In this document: positions 34,740 through 42,743 of the stretch, piece by piece
Layout of the letters: every line of letters starts with the position of its first letter
Position numbering within the stretch: position 1 is the first letter of the stretch
DNA from: Cyclobacteriaceae bacterium
GTDB taxonomy: Bacteria > Bacteroidota > Bacteroidia > Cytophagales > Cyclobacteriaceae
Direction of reading: 5' to 3'
NCBI GenBank assembly: GCA_016787665.1
Contig: JAEUUC010000013.1
Location: forward strand, 409,365-473,364
Length of the DNA stretch: 64,000 nt
Made by a program: the position numbers and the translations under genes
Notes under the pieces: model-generated
What the model was told of the DNA's origin: nothing
Seen by the model: only the letters and a program-made list of their open reading frames with translations
The model's database searches: none

Positions 34740-35696
34740 ATGAACCGCATCGACCGGCTCACGGCCATTCTCATTCAGCTTCAAACCAAAAAGGTGGTGA
34801 GGGCGCAGGAGATTGCCGACCGGTTTTCCATTACGCTGCGCACCGTGTACCGCGATGTGAAAGCGCTGATGGAAGCGGGTGTGCCCATTGGGTCAGAGGC
34901 TGGCACCGGCTATTTTATTGTCGATGGCTTTCACCTGCCGCCCGTGATGTTCAGCCGCGATGAAGCAAGTGCGCTTATCATGGCCGGTAAGTTGATTGAA
35001 CGCATGACAGACGCCTCGGTGAAAGAGGCATTCGAGTCAGCGCTCATGAAAATCAAGTCGGTGTTGAATGAGGGCGACAAAGATTATCTGGAGATGTTGC
35101 AGGCTTCCGTTGAAGTGTCGCGATTTCCTGCGCCCCAGAACGAGGAATTTCCCAATAACTTCCTGAACGATATTCAGCAGGCGCTGGTGAACAAGACCGT
35201 GCTCAGCCTGGCCTATGCCGCCTCTGGTGCGGAGGTTACTGCCCGCGAGGTAGAGCCAATCGGGCTGCAATACTACAGCGGAGCGTGGCATTTAATTGCC
35301 TGGTGCCGGCTGCGCAACGGATACCGCGATTTTCGCGTGGACCGCATCAAGGCGCTCACGCAAACTCCGCAGAGGTTTGATCCGCGCAACCTGATCAGCC
35401 TACAGGAATATCTGCAAACGCTTATGCAGTCGTATCACGAGTTGCACAAAGTAGTTGTGCGCTTCGATCAGTCTGTGTACCAATACCGCAGGTATATTTA
35501 TGGCGCGGTAGCCGAAGAAGATTTAGGCGACTCGGTACGGCTTACCTTTCTGGTGAGCAACTTCGACTGGCTGTCTCACTGGCTGCTTTCTTTTGGCAGC
35601 GGGGTAACCATCGAAAGCCCCGATGAATTACGGCAGATCATGAGCAACCTGGTGGAGGAATTGCAGGAGCATTACCTCAAAATGTCCGCCTCCTGA
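34740..35696 (+). CDS. YafY-type WYL transcriptional regulator
   Basis: The protein has 318 aa. N-terminal HTH (TKKVVRAQEIADRFSITLRT then VYRDVKALMEAGVPI), central WYL domain (SLAYAASG, PIGLQYYSGAWHLIAWC with the W-L variant, RLRNGYRDFRVDRI) and a C-terminal WCX extension. WYL domains sense nucleic acids or nucleotides. A TAnnTTTG box (TACCTTTG, 34728-34735) sits just before the start. Two 16-bp palindromes lie immediately downstream, one overlapping its stop, before the operon at 35800, which is its most likely target. Confidence 0.85.
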   Translation: MNRIDRLTAILIQLQTKKVVRAQEIADRFSITLRTVYRDVKALMEAGVPIGSEAGTGYFIVDGFHLPPVMFSRDEASALIMAGKLIERMTDASVKEAFESALMKIKSVLNEGDKDYLEMLQASVEVSRFPAPQNEEFPNNFLNDIQQALVNKTVLSLAYAASGAEVTAREVEPIGLQYYSGAWHLIAWCRLRNGYRDFRVDRIKALTQTPQRFDPRNLISLQEYLQTLMQSYHELHKVVVRFDQSVYQYRRYIYGAVAEEDLGDSVRLTFLVSNFDWLSHWLLSFGSGVTIESPDELRQIMSNLVEELQEHYLKMSAS

Positions 35697-35709
35697 CATA
35701 GGGTTGTCA
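35694..35709. promoter_or_regulatory. Palindromic operator O1
   Basis: TGACATAGGGTTGTCA: inverted arms TGACA/TGTCA with a 6-bp spacer. The first three bases are the stop codon of the regulator gene. Same box recurs 54 bp further on. Confidence 0.7.
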
Positions 35710-35747
35710 CTCCCCCGAAAATTTTTTTTGAATGCTTGAGTTTGTGC

Positions 35748-35763
35748 TGACATAGGGCTGTCA
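35748..35763. promoter_or_regulatory. Palindromic operator O2
   Basis: TGACATAGGGCTGTCA: identical to O1 except one base in the spacer. It lies 37 bp before the ATG at 35800, in promoter position. The 54-bp centre-to-centre distance is close to five helical turns, so a dimeric or tetrameric regulator could bind both on one face. Confidence 0.75.
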
Positions 35764-35799
35764 GTGGGCATGCGTTGGTTTGAATAAATAACAAACAGC

Positions 35800-36261
35800 A
35801 TGAACACGCCAATCCGAAAAGAAGTGAAGCCCATCAATTTCATTTTCCACCGTGCCGAGGTGAAGGTGAGTGAGCTGGCCGGGCTTACACCCATTACGCA
35901 GGAATTATTTGAAGAGGCCATCCGCCAGAAACTGACGATCACCGGGCCGGTGCATTGGCACTACTTCGGCTTTATGGGCGATGAAAGCAAGCCCTTTACG
36001 CTGGAGATTAGTTTGCCCGTGGCGCAGTTGCCTACAGAATACGATGGGCGCTTTCACCTCAAACGCACCGAGGCGTTTAAAGCGGTTAGCCTCCTGCACG
36101 AGGGCAGTTGGTTCGAGATTCCAACGAGTTATGGTGCATTAATGAGCTACGTGCAACAGCATCACCTCACGCCAACGGGTGTTAACCGCGAGTTGTACAT
36201 CAATGCCGATTTCCGGTATCCGGAAGCCAACGTAACAGAAATTCAACTGGGCATTCAATGA
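35800..36261 (+). CDS. GyrI-like effector-binding domain protein
   Basis: The protein has 153 aa. The alternating pattern (NFIFHRAEVKVSELAGLTPI, WHYFGFMGDESKPFTLEISL, AFKAVSLLHEGSWFEIPTSY, GALMSYVQQHHL, NRELYINADF) matches the stand-alone GyrI/AraC effector-binding fold used to bind small cationic or aromatic molecules. First gene behind the two operators. Its stop overlaps the next ATG by 4 bp, so translation of the two is coupled. A role in drug or metabolite sensing or sequestration is inferred. Confidence 0.7.
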   Translation: MNTPIRKEVKPINFIFHRAEVKVSELAGLTPITQELFEEAIRQKLTITGPVHWHYFGFMGDESKPFTLEISLPVAQLPTEYDGRFHLKRTEAFKAVSLLHEGSWFEIPTSYGALMSYVQQHHLTPTGVNRELYINADFRYPEANVTEIQLGIQ

Positions 36262-36740
36262 GACGCACGATGATCAGAAAATGGATAATAGCGCTGGGTG
36301 TAGCCATGGCGGTGCTCAGCGCGTGGGCCGTAAACGCACAAACTAAATCAACACATATGAAAATGAATGCCGGTTTTATTACCTCCAGGTTAAAAGAGAC
36401 CAAGGAGTTCTACCAGCGCGTACTGGGTTTTGAAGTTGTTTTTGAGAACGACTTTTATCTGCTCATGAAAGTGCCCGGTGGAACGGAGCAAGTCAGCTTT
36501 CTGCTGCCCAACCATGAAACTCAGCAACCCCTGTTTAAGCCCGCCTTTGGCGGCAAGGGAGCGTACCTCACAATTGAAGTGGAGAACGTGGACGCAGAGT
36601 TTGATCGAATCAACCGCTTAAAGATTCCCATGGCCATCAGTTTGCGCAGCGAGCCATGGGGCGATCGCCATTTTGCCATCGTGGATCCCAATGGAATCGG
36701 GATTGATATAGTCACCTACACCACACCAACTGAAAACTGA
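36258..36740 (+). CDS. VOC-family (glyoxalase-like) protein with signal peptide
   Basis: The protein has 160 aa. A clear N-terminal signal sequence (MIRKWIIALGVAMAVLSAWA, ending VNAQ) precedes one betaalphabetabetabeta VOC unit pair: NAGFITSRLKETKEFYQRVL, FEVVFENDFYLLMKVPGG, AYLTIEVENVDAEFDRI and FAIVDPNGIGIDIVTY. VOC proteins bind metals or drugs or act as dioxygenases/lyases; here His/Glu ligands are not obvious. Periplasmic location is unusual for this fold. Confidence 0.75.
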   Translation: MRRTMIRKWIIALGVAMAVLSAWAVNAQTKSTHMKMNAGFITSRLKETKEFYQRVLGFEVVFENDFYLLMKVPGGTEQVSFLLPNHETQQPLFKPAFGGKGAYLTIEVENVDAEFDRINRLKIPMAISLRSEPWGDRHFAIVDPNGIGIDIVTYTTPTEN

Positions 36741-36747
36741 CCGCAGC

Positions 36748-36957
36748 ATGGTTTGGGTTTTTAAAACCAATGTAACCGAACCGCAGCAAGTTCAACGGCT
36801 TCGGCCAATGCTGGACGAGGTAGCCGGCTGTGGCCGGTGGAATTTTGCGTTGGATGATACTGACCGGATTCTGCGTGTGGTGGGCGAGTGCGTGGGTCAC
36901 ATAGTGCCCGATATGCTGGCCCGTCAGGGGTTTGATTGTAAGGAGTTAACTGATTAA
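36748..36957 (+). CDS. Small hypothetical protein, HMA-like
   Basis: The protein has 69 aa. VWVFKTNVTEPQQVQRLRPM, then ALDDTDRILRVVGE, gives a betaalphabeta-betaalpha pattern like a heavy-metal-associated fold, but without the CxxC metal site. It is in the operon between the VOC gene (7 bp gap) and the DHFR-family gene (3 bp gap), which supports it as a real gene. Function not recognised. Confidence 0.6.
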   Translation: MVWVFKTNVTEPQQVQRLRPMLDEVAGCGRWNFALDDTDRILRVVGECVGHIVPDMLARQGFDCKELTD

Positions 36958-36960
36958 CAC

Positions 36961-37470
36961 ATGAGAAAAATAATCTTGAGCGTAGCCATCAGTCTGGATG
37001 GCATGATTGAAGGACCGATGGGCGAGTATGACTGGTGCCCGCCACCATCCGAGGGCGAGATGGAAAAGTTTCTCTCCGGCATTGACACCATTTTTATGGG
37101 ACGAAAGAGCTTTGAGATGATGGGACCCACTGCTTTTCCTGACAAGCACGTGGTTGTGTTCTCGAATTCCTTGACGGATCGTCATCAGCCTGGTGTAACC
37201 ATTCTTCGTGGTGATGTTCTGCCGGAGATCGCACGAATCAAACAAGAACCCGGTCGCGATATCTGGTTGTTTGGGGGCGCCAGCCTGGTCACAACCTTCC
37301 AGAATCACGACCTCGTTGACGAGATGTGGATCGGACTCGTACCAGTCGTGCTCGGGGCCGGGAAGCCGCTGTTTCAGGGTATCGAAGGCCGCCATTGGTT
37401 TGCGGCTTCCGAGGCCGAGGCAAAGGCCGGATATGTTTCAGTTCGACTCGTCAGGAAAACAAAAATCTAG
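36961..37470 (+). CDS. RibD C-terminal/DHFR-family reductase
   Basis: The protein has 169 aa. KIILSVAISLDGMIEGPMGE, IDTIFMGRKSFEMMG, HVVVFSNSL, DIWLFGGASLVTTF and the ending DEMWIGLVPVVLGAGKPLF are the standard signature of the YyaP/YwjB-type DHFR-like reductases. These bind NADPH but are not true folate or riboflavin enzymes. It is the fourth gene of the operator-controlled operon; its partner genes suggest a detoxification theme. Confidence 0.85.
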   Translation: MRKIILSVAISLDGMIEGPMGEYDWCPPPSEGEMEKFLSGIDTIFMGRKSFEMMGPTAFPDKHVVVFSNSLTDRHQPGVTILRGDVLPEIARIKQEPGRDIWLFGGASLVTTFQNHDLVDEMWIGLVPVVLGAGKPLFQGIEGRHWFAASEAEAKAGYVSVRLVRKTKI

Positions 37471-37471
37471 A

Positions 37472-37906
37472 ATGAATGCATCGCGCACAGCCGTTGTCAA
37501 AATGAGCATAAACGCCAACCCCGAACGTGTTTGGACGGCCTTGACCGATCCGAACGAGATCCGGAAATACTTGTTCGGTACCACCACCATCACGAATTGG
37601 CAGGTGGGTGGCCCGATACGATTCGTGGGCGAATGGGAAGGCAAGCCCTACGAAGATAAGGGTTCCGTGTTGGCGGTGGAGCACCTGAAGCTGATCCGGT
37701 TTACCTATTGGAGCAGTATGTCGGGTTTGGCGGATGTACCGGAGAATTACGTGGTGGTCACTCATCAGTTGGAGTCGGATCATGGAAATACGAAATTTAT
37801 GCTCACGCAGGAAAACTGTTGCTCGGATGAAGCCCGGCAACATGCCGAAGAAAACTGGGCGATAGCCATCGGGACGTTGAAGCGATTAGCAGAATCAAAT
37901 TTTTGA
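37472..37906 (+). CDS. SRPBCC/AHSA1-type ligand-binding protein
   Basis: The protein has 144 aa from the ATG at 37472, 1 bp after the previous stop. AVVKMSINANPERVWTALTD, EIRKYLFGTTTITNWQVGGP, EDKGSVLAVEHLKLIRFTYW and ENWAIAIGTLKRLAES match the AHSA1 (activator of Hsp90-like) START-fold family. Such proteins bind hydrophobic ligands. No enzyme activity is implied. Co-transcribed with the DHFR-family gene. Confidence 0.85.
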   Translation: MNASRTAVVKMSINANPERVWTALTDPNEIRKYLFGTTTITNWQVGGPIRFVGEWEGKPYEDKGSVLAVEHLKLIRFTYWSSMSGLADVPENYVVVTHQLESDHGNTKFMLTQENCCSDEARQHAEENWAIAIGTLKRLAESNF

Positions 37907-37909
37907 GCG

Positions 37910-38371
37910 ATGAAAGCAGGCAACCAGCCGAAGAAGAAGGTAACGATGAAGCCGGGCAAAGGCAAAACGTGGACCGACAAAGTAAACGATCCCACCAAGA
38001 CGTTTGTGGTAAAAAAACTGGATAAAGATTTTGCCGATATGCCGGCAGGCGCGAAGATGCTGATCGCTACGCCAAAAATCGTGGATCACTATGTGCGCCA
38101 AATCCCAAAAGGAAAAAGCAGCTCGCTCGCCACCCTGCGCAAAGATTTGGCGGTGGAATATGGCGCAGAGTATACGTGCCCGGTAACGTCTGGAATTTTT
38201 CTTCGCATCGTATCCGAAGCTGCGCACGAGCAACTCGAAAAAGGAGTGCCGGCAAATAAAATAACCCCGTTCTGGCGGATCGTGGACCCCAAGTCGCCAT
38301 TAAACAAGAAACTGTCGTTCGGAGCAAAGTTTGTGGTCGATCAGCGGAAGAAGGAAAAGATCGACTTATGA
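37910..38371 (+). CDS. Hypothetical protein, possibly MGMT/Atl-like
   Basis: The protein has 153 aa. A Lys-rich N terminus (MKAGNQPKKKVTMKPGKGK) precedes a helical part: SLATLRKDLAVEYGAEYTCP, SGIFLRIVSEAAHEQLEKG and ITPFWRIVDPKSPLNKKL. The last segment recalls the PxHRV region of alkyltransferase-like proteins, which bind alkylated DNA, but the match is weak and no reactive cysteine in PCHR context is present. Last gene of the operon; it converges on and overlaps the barrel gene at 38366 by 6 bp. Confidence 0.5.
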   Translation: MKAGNQPKKKVTMKPGKGKTWTDKVNDPTKTFVVKKLDKDFADMPAGAKMLIATPKIVDHYVRQIPKGKSSSLATLRKDLAVEYGAEYTCPVTSGIFLRIVSEAAHEQLEKGVPANKITPFWRIVDPKSPLNKKLSFGAKFVVDQRKKEKIDL

Positions 38372-39145
38372 CCGCGGGCGGAACGTTACGCCCAACCGGA
38401 AGTCCATCATTTTGACCAAACTGTTGTACAGGTACCCCACGTGATGTTGATGTACTACGCGCGTCTGGGTGTTGACAAAGTCGGCTTGCACATCTGACCG
38501 ATGGCCGGTAGTCATACTGGGCTCCGGCCCATCGGCATTCATGTAATCCACCCGCCCTCCGTTGATCAGGTTTACACCCAAATCCACATAGTACCGGCCA
38601 GGCGTCAGGCGGCTGAACACAGAAGAAAGATCCCACTGCAGACCCCCGCCCACACTAACGATCGCGGTGCCATCGCGCCTCAGGATGTCGGTATCTACCG
38701 GTGCGCAATTATCCCAATCATTGGGATCATAAATATTCAAGTCTGTGCGGAACCAACTGTATCCGATTTTGGACTGCACATAGGGTTGGAGTACGCCCTC
38801 CGGACGCGGGTAAAAACGGGCTACGGCCAACAGGTTACTGAAGGCATTGGTCACTCGCACGTCCATCTCGGCCGTTGAGCCATCGCTGAATTGGTATTGC
38901 TGACGGGAATCATCGCCACCGTAAATCGAATAGCCAAACTCCGCCCCGAGCAACCAGCGTTTATCCGGGCTGCGCACACCCCCGTCAAACGAAAAGCCAT
39001 GAGCCTGGTCAATATAGGCCCCCATGGTGCCGGTCGGGTTTGAATAGACGTAGTTCATCCCCCATTGCCATTTCCATTGCGAAAATGCCGGGGTGGCCAT
39101 CAGCAGGGCCACCAAAACCAATCCTGTCTTCATACCTTTGGTCAT
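38366..39145 (-). CDS. Outer-membrane beta-barrel protein
   Basis: The protein has 259 aa: a signal peptide (MKTGLVLVALLMATPAFSQ after a short basic stretch), then strands such as WQWGMNYVYSNPTGTMGAYI, WLLGAEFGYSIYGGDD, YVQSKIGYSWFRTDL, AIVSVGGGLQWDL, YVDLGVNLINGG and a terminal MMDFRLGVTFRP. It has PorT/OmpW-like architecture. No specific substrate is indicated. Confidence 0.65.
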   Translation of the reverse strand: MTKGMKTGLVLVALLMATPAFSQWKWQWGMNYVYSNPTGTMGAYIDQAHGFSFDGGVRSPDKRWLLGAEFGYSIYGGDDSRQQYQFSDGSTAEMDVRVTNAFSNLLAVARFYPRPEGVLQPYVQSKIGYSWFRTDLNIYDPNDWDNCAPVDTDILRRDGTAIVSVGGGLQWDLSSVFSRLTPGRYYVDLGVNLINGGRVDYMNADGPEPSMTTGHRSDVQADFVNTQTRVVHQHHVGYLYNSLVKMMDFRLGVTFRPRS

Positions 39146-39188
39146 TCGTTTATCGAATATACGGGAATAGACGTGATCAGGCCGTTTA

Positions 39189-39785
39189 GTGGCACAATTG
39201 CCAATGCATAATCTGGAAGAAAAAGTTAAACAGGTGGAGGCGGTTTTCGTCCGATTGGATCAGGCCATTAGTGCCTTTCAGGCGACTACAACCTTGCATT
39301 GTAAGTGGGGTTGCGGCAAATGCTGCTTCAAACCCGATATTGAAGCCACGGCCCTGGAGTTTCTGCCCTTTGCCTACCATCTCTACGAACACGGTCTGGC
39401 CGAAGCCTGGCATGAGCGGCTGCAGCACGAACCCGGTAGTATTTGTTTGATTCTGGATGCTCAACAGCCGGGGGCCGGTTTGTGCTCCCAATACACGCAC
39501 CGGGGTTTGATCTGCCGGCTCTTTGGTTACTCCGCCCGCACGAATAAGTATAGCCAAAAAGAGTTGGTCACGTGTCAGATCATCAAGACCGAACAATCGG
39601 TGGCGTATGAAACGGCAGCGCGAAAGATTGAGAACGGAGAACTGGCGGTACCGGTGATGAACGAGTTCTATATGCAGCTTCGAAGTGTTGACCCGGATTT
39701 AGGGCAAGAGTTTTATCCCGTTAACCTGGCTATTCGCAAGGCAATCGAACAGGTGCTGCACTATTTTGCGTACCGAAGCGCCTGA
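39189..39785 (+). CDS. YkgJ-family cysteine-cluster protein
   Basis: The protein has 198 aa. The cysteine pattern CKWGCGKCCF ~residue 38, then CLILD, CSQYTHRGLICRLFG and a later VTCQII is the Fe-S/Zn-binding CxxxCxxCC...C....RP/RxxxCR signature of the YkgJ (UPF0153) family. Metal-binding is likely; substrate unknown. The open frame starts at GTG 39189, but ATG 39204 (MHNLEEK) may be the real start. Confidence 0.75.
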   Translation: MAQLPMHNLEEKVKQVEAVFVRLDQAISAFQATTTLHCKWGCGKCCFKPDIEATALEFLPFAYHLYEHGLAEAWHERLQHEPGSICLILDAQQPGAGLCSQYTHRGLICRLFGYSARTNKYSQKELVTCQIIKTEQSVAYETAARKIENGELAVPVMNEFYMQLRSVDPDLGQEFYPVNLAIRKAIEQVLHYFAYRSA

Positions 39786-39949
39786 ATGACTTTCATCGTG
39801 GCCTTGGCAGGCGAAGGCCACTGTATTTTGGGCTTGCGCATGTCAGCACCCTCGCGTGTCGGCTGTCCCCCGGCCGTTAGGGTAAGCGCTACCGCAATGG
39901 CCACCAGAATGCCCAGTATGATTAAGATATTGCGGTAAGGGTTTTTCAT
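39761..39949 (-). CDS. Small single-pass membrane protein
   Basis: The protein has 62 aa from the ATG at 39949. MKNPYRNILIILGILVAIAV plus ALTLTAGG forms one TM helix, followed by a Pro/Lys-rich tail (MRKPKIQWPSPAKATMKVI). Overlaps the YkgJ gene end by 25 bp. No family recognised. Confidence 0.4.
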   Translation of the reverse strand: MKNPYRNILIILGILVAIAVALTLTAGGQPTREGADMRKPKIQWPSPAKATMKVIQALRYAK

Positions 39950-40123
39950 CGCTTTTCCAGTTACAAGATGAATGCCACACCCAAAAGGTTGCAATCTGCG
40001 CCAGATTTTTGTTTTGCTGGCTTTGAATTGTTCGGTTTTGAACATCCCTGGCCTGCTTTTTGAACACCGGGTTACCAGAACCCCAGGTTACTTCATACAC
40101 TGCCGGGGAACTTCAAAACTTGC

Positions 40124-40131
40124 TACATTTG
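40124..40131 (+). promoter_or_regulatory. Candidate Bacteroidota -7 box
   Basis: TACATTTG matches the TAnnTTTG -7 consensus of Bacteroidota primary promoters, 28 bp before the chosen start of the thioredoxin-like gene. A matching -33 TTTG is not evident. Confidence 0.35.
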
Positions 40132-40158
40132 TTTCACAGGATGTTAAGAAATTACACC

Positions 40159-40734
40159 ATGCGCGCGATTTTTTTGGTTTTGGCTACCGCCATATCCCTT
40201 TCGGCCGGGGCCCAGGAGGCTTCGGAGGCCGTAAACTGGATGACCTTTGAGGAGGCGGTCGAGAAAATGAAGACCGAGAAACGGAAGATTTTCATTGACG
40301 TGTACACCGACTGGTGCGGGTGGTGCAAGGTGATGGATAAGAACACCTTCTCAGAGGCCACCATCGCCAAATTACTGAATGAAAAGTTCTATGCCGTTAA
40401 GTTTGACGCGGAACAAACGGCCGATGTTGTGTTCAATGGTACCACATTCAAGTTCGTGCCGTACGGCAGCAAGGGTGTTCATCAATTGGCGGCTGCCCTG
40501 CTTAACAATCAACTCAGCTATCCCAACTTCGTGTTCCTGGACGAAGAATTTCACATTGTACCGATTTACTCGGGGATGACCTCTGTACCCGGCTACAAGA
40601 AACCCGAAGAGTTCCACATTTTTCTCAGCTTCGTGAGCGAAGAGGGCTATAAAAAAGTCAACATCAACGACTATCAGAAGACCTACCGCTCACCGTATGG
40701 CCAGCCCCCTGCCAATCCGGGCCAGGGCCGTTAA
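40159..40734 (+). CDS. Thioredoxin-like exported protein
   Basis: The protein has 191 aa. The signal peptide (MRAIFLVLATAISLSAGAQ) is followed by a thioredoxin-7/DUF255-like domain. EKRKIFIDVYTDWCGWCKVM has the redox CxxC (CGWC), and QLSYPNFVFLDEEFHIVPIY has the cis-Pro. A thiol:disulfide role in the periplasm (repair or cytochrome maturation) is the family expectation. An upstream ATG at 40141 would add six residues. A strong terminator follows. Confidence 0.85.
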   Translation: MRAIFLVLATAISLSAGAQEASEAVNWMTFEEAVEKMKTEKRKIFIDVYTDWCGWCKVMDKNTFSEATIAKLLNEKFYAVKFDAEQTADVVFNGTTFKFVPYGSKGVHQLAAALLNNQLSYPNFVFLDEEFHIVPIYSGMTSVPGYKKPEEFHIFLSFVSEEGYKKVNINDYQKTYRSPYGQPPANPGQGR

Positions 40735-40753
40735 GTCGGACAGTCATAAAATG

Positions 40754-40783
40754 AAAAAGCCATCGATCTTTCGATGGCTTTTT
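40754..40783 (+). terminator. Rho-independent terminator
   Basis: AAAAAGCCATCGA pairs with TCGATGGCTTTTT across a TCTT loop, ending in a T-run. It could serve both the thioredoxin gene (+) and the small gene converging at 40804 (-). Confidence 0.9.
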
Positions 40784-40803
40784 GCTTTTAGGTTATAGGT
40801 AGA

Positions 40804-40938
40804 TCAATGCTTGGAATCTTCTTCTTTCTTGTTGGTACGCAAATAATCCACGTAGCCCATGGCTGAGGCAAATCCTACCACCACAGCTACAATAATCACA
40901 AACCAATTGGCACCGTTAGCAACAACTTGTTCAAACAT
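40804..40938 (-). CDS. 44-residue single-pass membrane protein
   Basis: A short frame, ATG at 40938: MFEQVVANGANWFVIIVAVV, then a helix rich in VGFASAM, then GYVDYLRTNKKEEDSKH. One N-terminal TM helix with an acidic/basic cytosolic tail. It is flanked by a terminator on one side and its own gap on the other, so it looks like a genuine microprotein rather than chance. Function unknown. Confidence 0.55.
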   Translation of the reverse strand: MFEQVVANGANWFVIIVAVVVGFASAMGYVDYLRTNKKEEDSKH

Positions 40939-40995
40939 ACGTGTTGGGTTTAAAGCGGATCAAAGGTAGATTTTTTTGCGGAACTTATGCAACTC

Positions 40996-41535
40996 TCAGA
41001 TCCCCAGTTCTTCGCGGTTCTTTTTGAGCACGTCAATGATAAAGGCAATGTGGTCGTTCAGGTCAACCCCGAACAATTCTGCGCCTTTATACACTTCATC
41101 CCGCTCCACTTTGGCGGCAAACCCTTTGTCCTTTAGTTTTTTGACCACCGATTTGGGCTCCAGCGTGGCAATGCCCTCGGGGCGCACCTGGGCGCAGGCC
41201 ACAATAAACCCGGTAAGTTCATCGCAAGCCAACAGCGCTTTGTCCAGTTCGGTGTTGTAAGGCTTATTCCACTTGGTGTAGTGTGCCGACACGGCATTGG
41301 CGATTTCCACATTTCCGGTTTCGAGCAAGTGCTCTACGATCACGTTGGGGTGACGGTCGGGGTGGGCTTCGTAGTCAGCATCATGCAACAGCCCGGCTAT
41401 CGCCCATTGTTCCTTATCGTAACCGAGTTTTTCAGCATAAGCCTCCATCACCAGTTCCACCGTGCGCATGTGGCGCAGAAGGCTTGCGCTTTGGGTCATG
41501 GATTCCAGCAAGGTGCGCGCTTCCGTTCGTGTCAT
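40996..41535 (-). CDS. HD-domain hydrolase
   Basis: The protein has 179 aa. SLLRHMRTVELVMEAYAEKL (first His), WAIAGLLHDADYEAHPDRHP (HD pair), VSAHYTKWN (later His) and LLACDELTGFIVA (Asp) are the HD metal ligands in order. This family hydrolyses phosphoesters of nucleotides. The close analogues are small HDIG proteins in Bacteroidota of unknown substrate. It overlaps the TPR gene's end by 4 bp, implying coupled translation. Confidence 0.85.
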   Translation of the reverse strand: MTRTEARTLLESMTQSASLLRHMRTVELVMEAYAEKLGYDKEQWAIAGLLHDADYEAHPDRHPNVIVEHLLETGNVEIANAVSAHYTKWNKPYNTELDKALLACDELTGFIVACAQVRPEGIATLEPKSVVKKLKDKGFAAKVERDEVYKGAELFGVDLNDHIAFIIDVLKKNREELGI

Positions 41536-42677
41536 AGGTTAGCCGTCTTTCGCTTGGATAAGAATAAATTAATTCCGGCTGCAGCACTGAGTACGAGCAG
41601 CACACCCACCACAATGCCTAACCGGGTATTTCGTAATTGCAACGTCTTGATCTGGTCATCTTTCTGCAGCGCTTCAAAGGCTTCTTCCCGGTCGCGAATG
41701 CTTAAAGCTATTTCCATCTGGGCGATGCGTGCAGTGCTTTCTTCGCCAAATACTTTTTCGCGCGAGGCATCATATTGCTGCATGGTTGCATAGGCCTCCG
41801 CCATTTTATTTTGATTGGCATAGTTGGTGGCCATGCTTCGCAGAATGGCCGGCTCCATCATCAATGCCTGCAGTTCGTGGCACAGCGTCAGGGCCGAGTC
41901 GAGGTACAATTGCGCAGGCCGTGGTTGGCGCGCCTTGGTGAAAACTTCGCCCAGGCTGGCGAGGCTGCTCAGGGCCAGCAGGCGGTTGTTGTCCTGGCGG
42001 GCAAGTTCCAGTGCTTTTTTGTAGAACTCGGCTGCCCGCTGGTATTTCTCTTGCCGAAAGTAAAGGTTGCCCATGTTATTCACCGCATCGGCCAGGGGCT
42101 TGCCGTGCTGCACCGACAGTGCAAAGGACTCATCGTAGTATTTCTCCGCCTGATCATACAGGCGCAGGTCGTTGTGGAGGTTGCCCAGGTTGTTGAGAGC
42201 GCCCACCATGCGGGCCGTGTCGTTGGCGGTTTTGAAGATTTCATAGGACTGCTCAAAGTATTCGACCGCTCTTGAAAAATCTTTCTTCAGCGAATAGATG
42301 GTGCCAATGTTGTTTTGGGTGGCCGCTATTCCTTCCGGGTTTTCAATCTGCCGGTATCCGTCCAGGGCCTGCAGGTAATACTCCAGTGCTTTGTCCAAAG
42401 CACCTTGGGTGCGGTAGGCCACACCGAGGTTATTGTACGCGGCCGCCAATCCTTTTGTGTCGTTCACCTCGCGGGCCAGGTTAGCGGCCTGCCGGGCGTA
42501 ACCAATAGCAGTGACCGGATCCTGGCTTTGGGTCGCGCGAAACAGCTCGTTCAAGACTTTCACCTTTTGTTCACCCTCGCTTGCTTCCAGCACCCGCGTC
42601 AGGCTATCAACCACCGGTTGTTGAGCCTGAGCAAAAGAAAACGCCCACCACAGACTGATCACCAGAATACGTCTCAT
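41532..42677 (-). CDS. TPR protein with signal peptide and C-terminal TM
   Basis: The protein has 381 aa. The signal peptide (MRRILVISLWWAFSFAQAQQ) is followed by about six TPR units (AAAYNNLGVAYRTQGALDKA, AATQNNIGTIYSLKKDFSRA, VGALNNLGNLHNDLRLYDQA, DAVNNMGNLYFRQEKYQRA), then a coiled helix and one TM (LGIVVGVLLVLSAAAGINLF). Bacteroidota use such proteins as the sensor half of TPR-histidine kinases; here the output domain is missing and only the TM anchor remains. Confidence 0.8.
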   Translation of the reverse strand: MRRILVISLWWAFSFAQAQQPVVDSLTRVLEASEGEQKVKVLNELFRATQSQDPVTAIGYARQAANLAREVNDTKGLAAAYNNLGVAYRTQGALDKALEYYLQALDGYRQIENPEGIAATQNNIGTIYSLKKDFSRAVEYFEQSYEIFKTANDTARMVGALNNLGNLHNDLRLYDQAEKYYDESFALSVQHGKPLADAVNNMGNLYFRQEKYQRAAEFYKKALELARQDNNRLLALSSLASLGEVFTKARQPRPAQLYLDSALTLCHELQALMMEPAILRSMATNYANQNKMAEAYATMQQYDASREKVFGEESTARIAQMEIALSIRDREEAFEALQKDDQIKTLQLRNTRLGIVVGVLLVLSAAAGINLFLSKRKTANL

Positions 42678-42743
42678 ATCACACTTTCAAACCTCTAAAA
42701 TAGAACATTCGATTCGAATTGATCTTTTTCGTTCCTTTCGATT

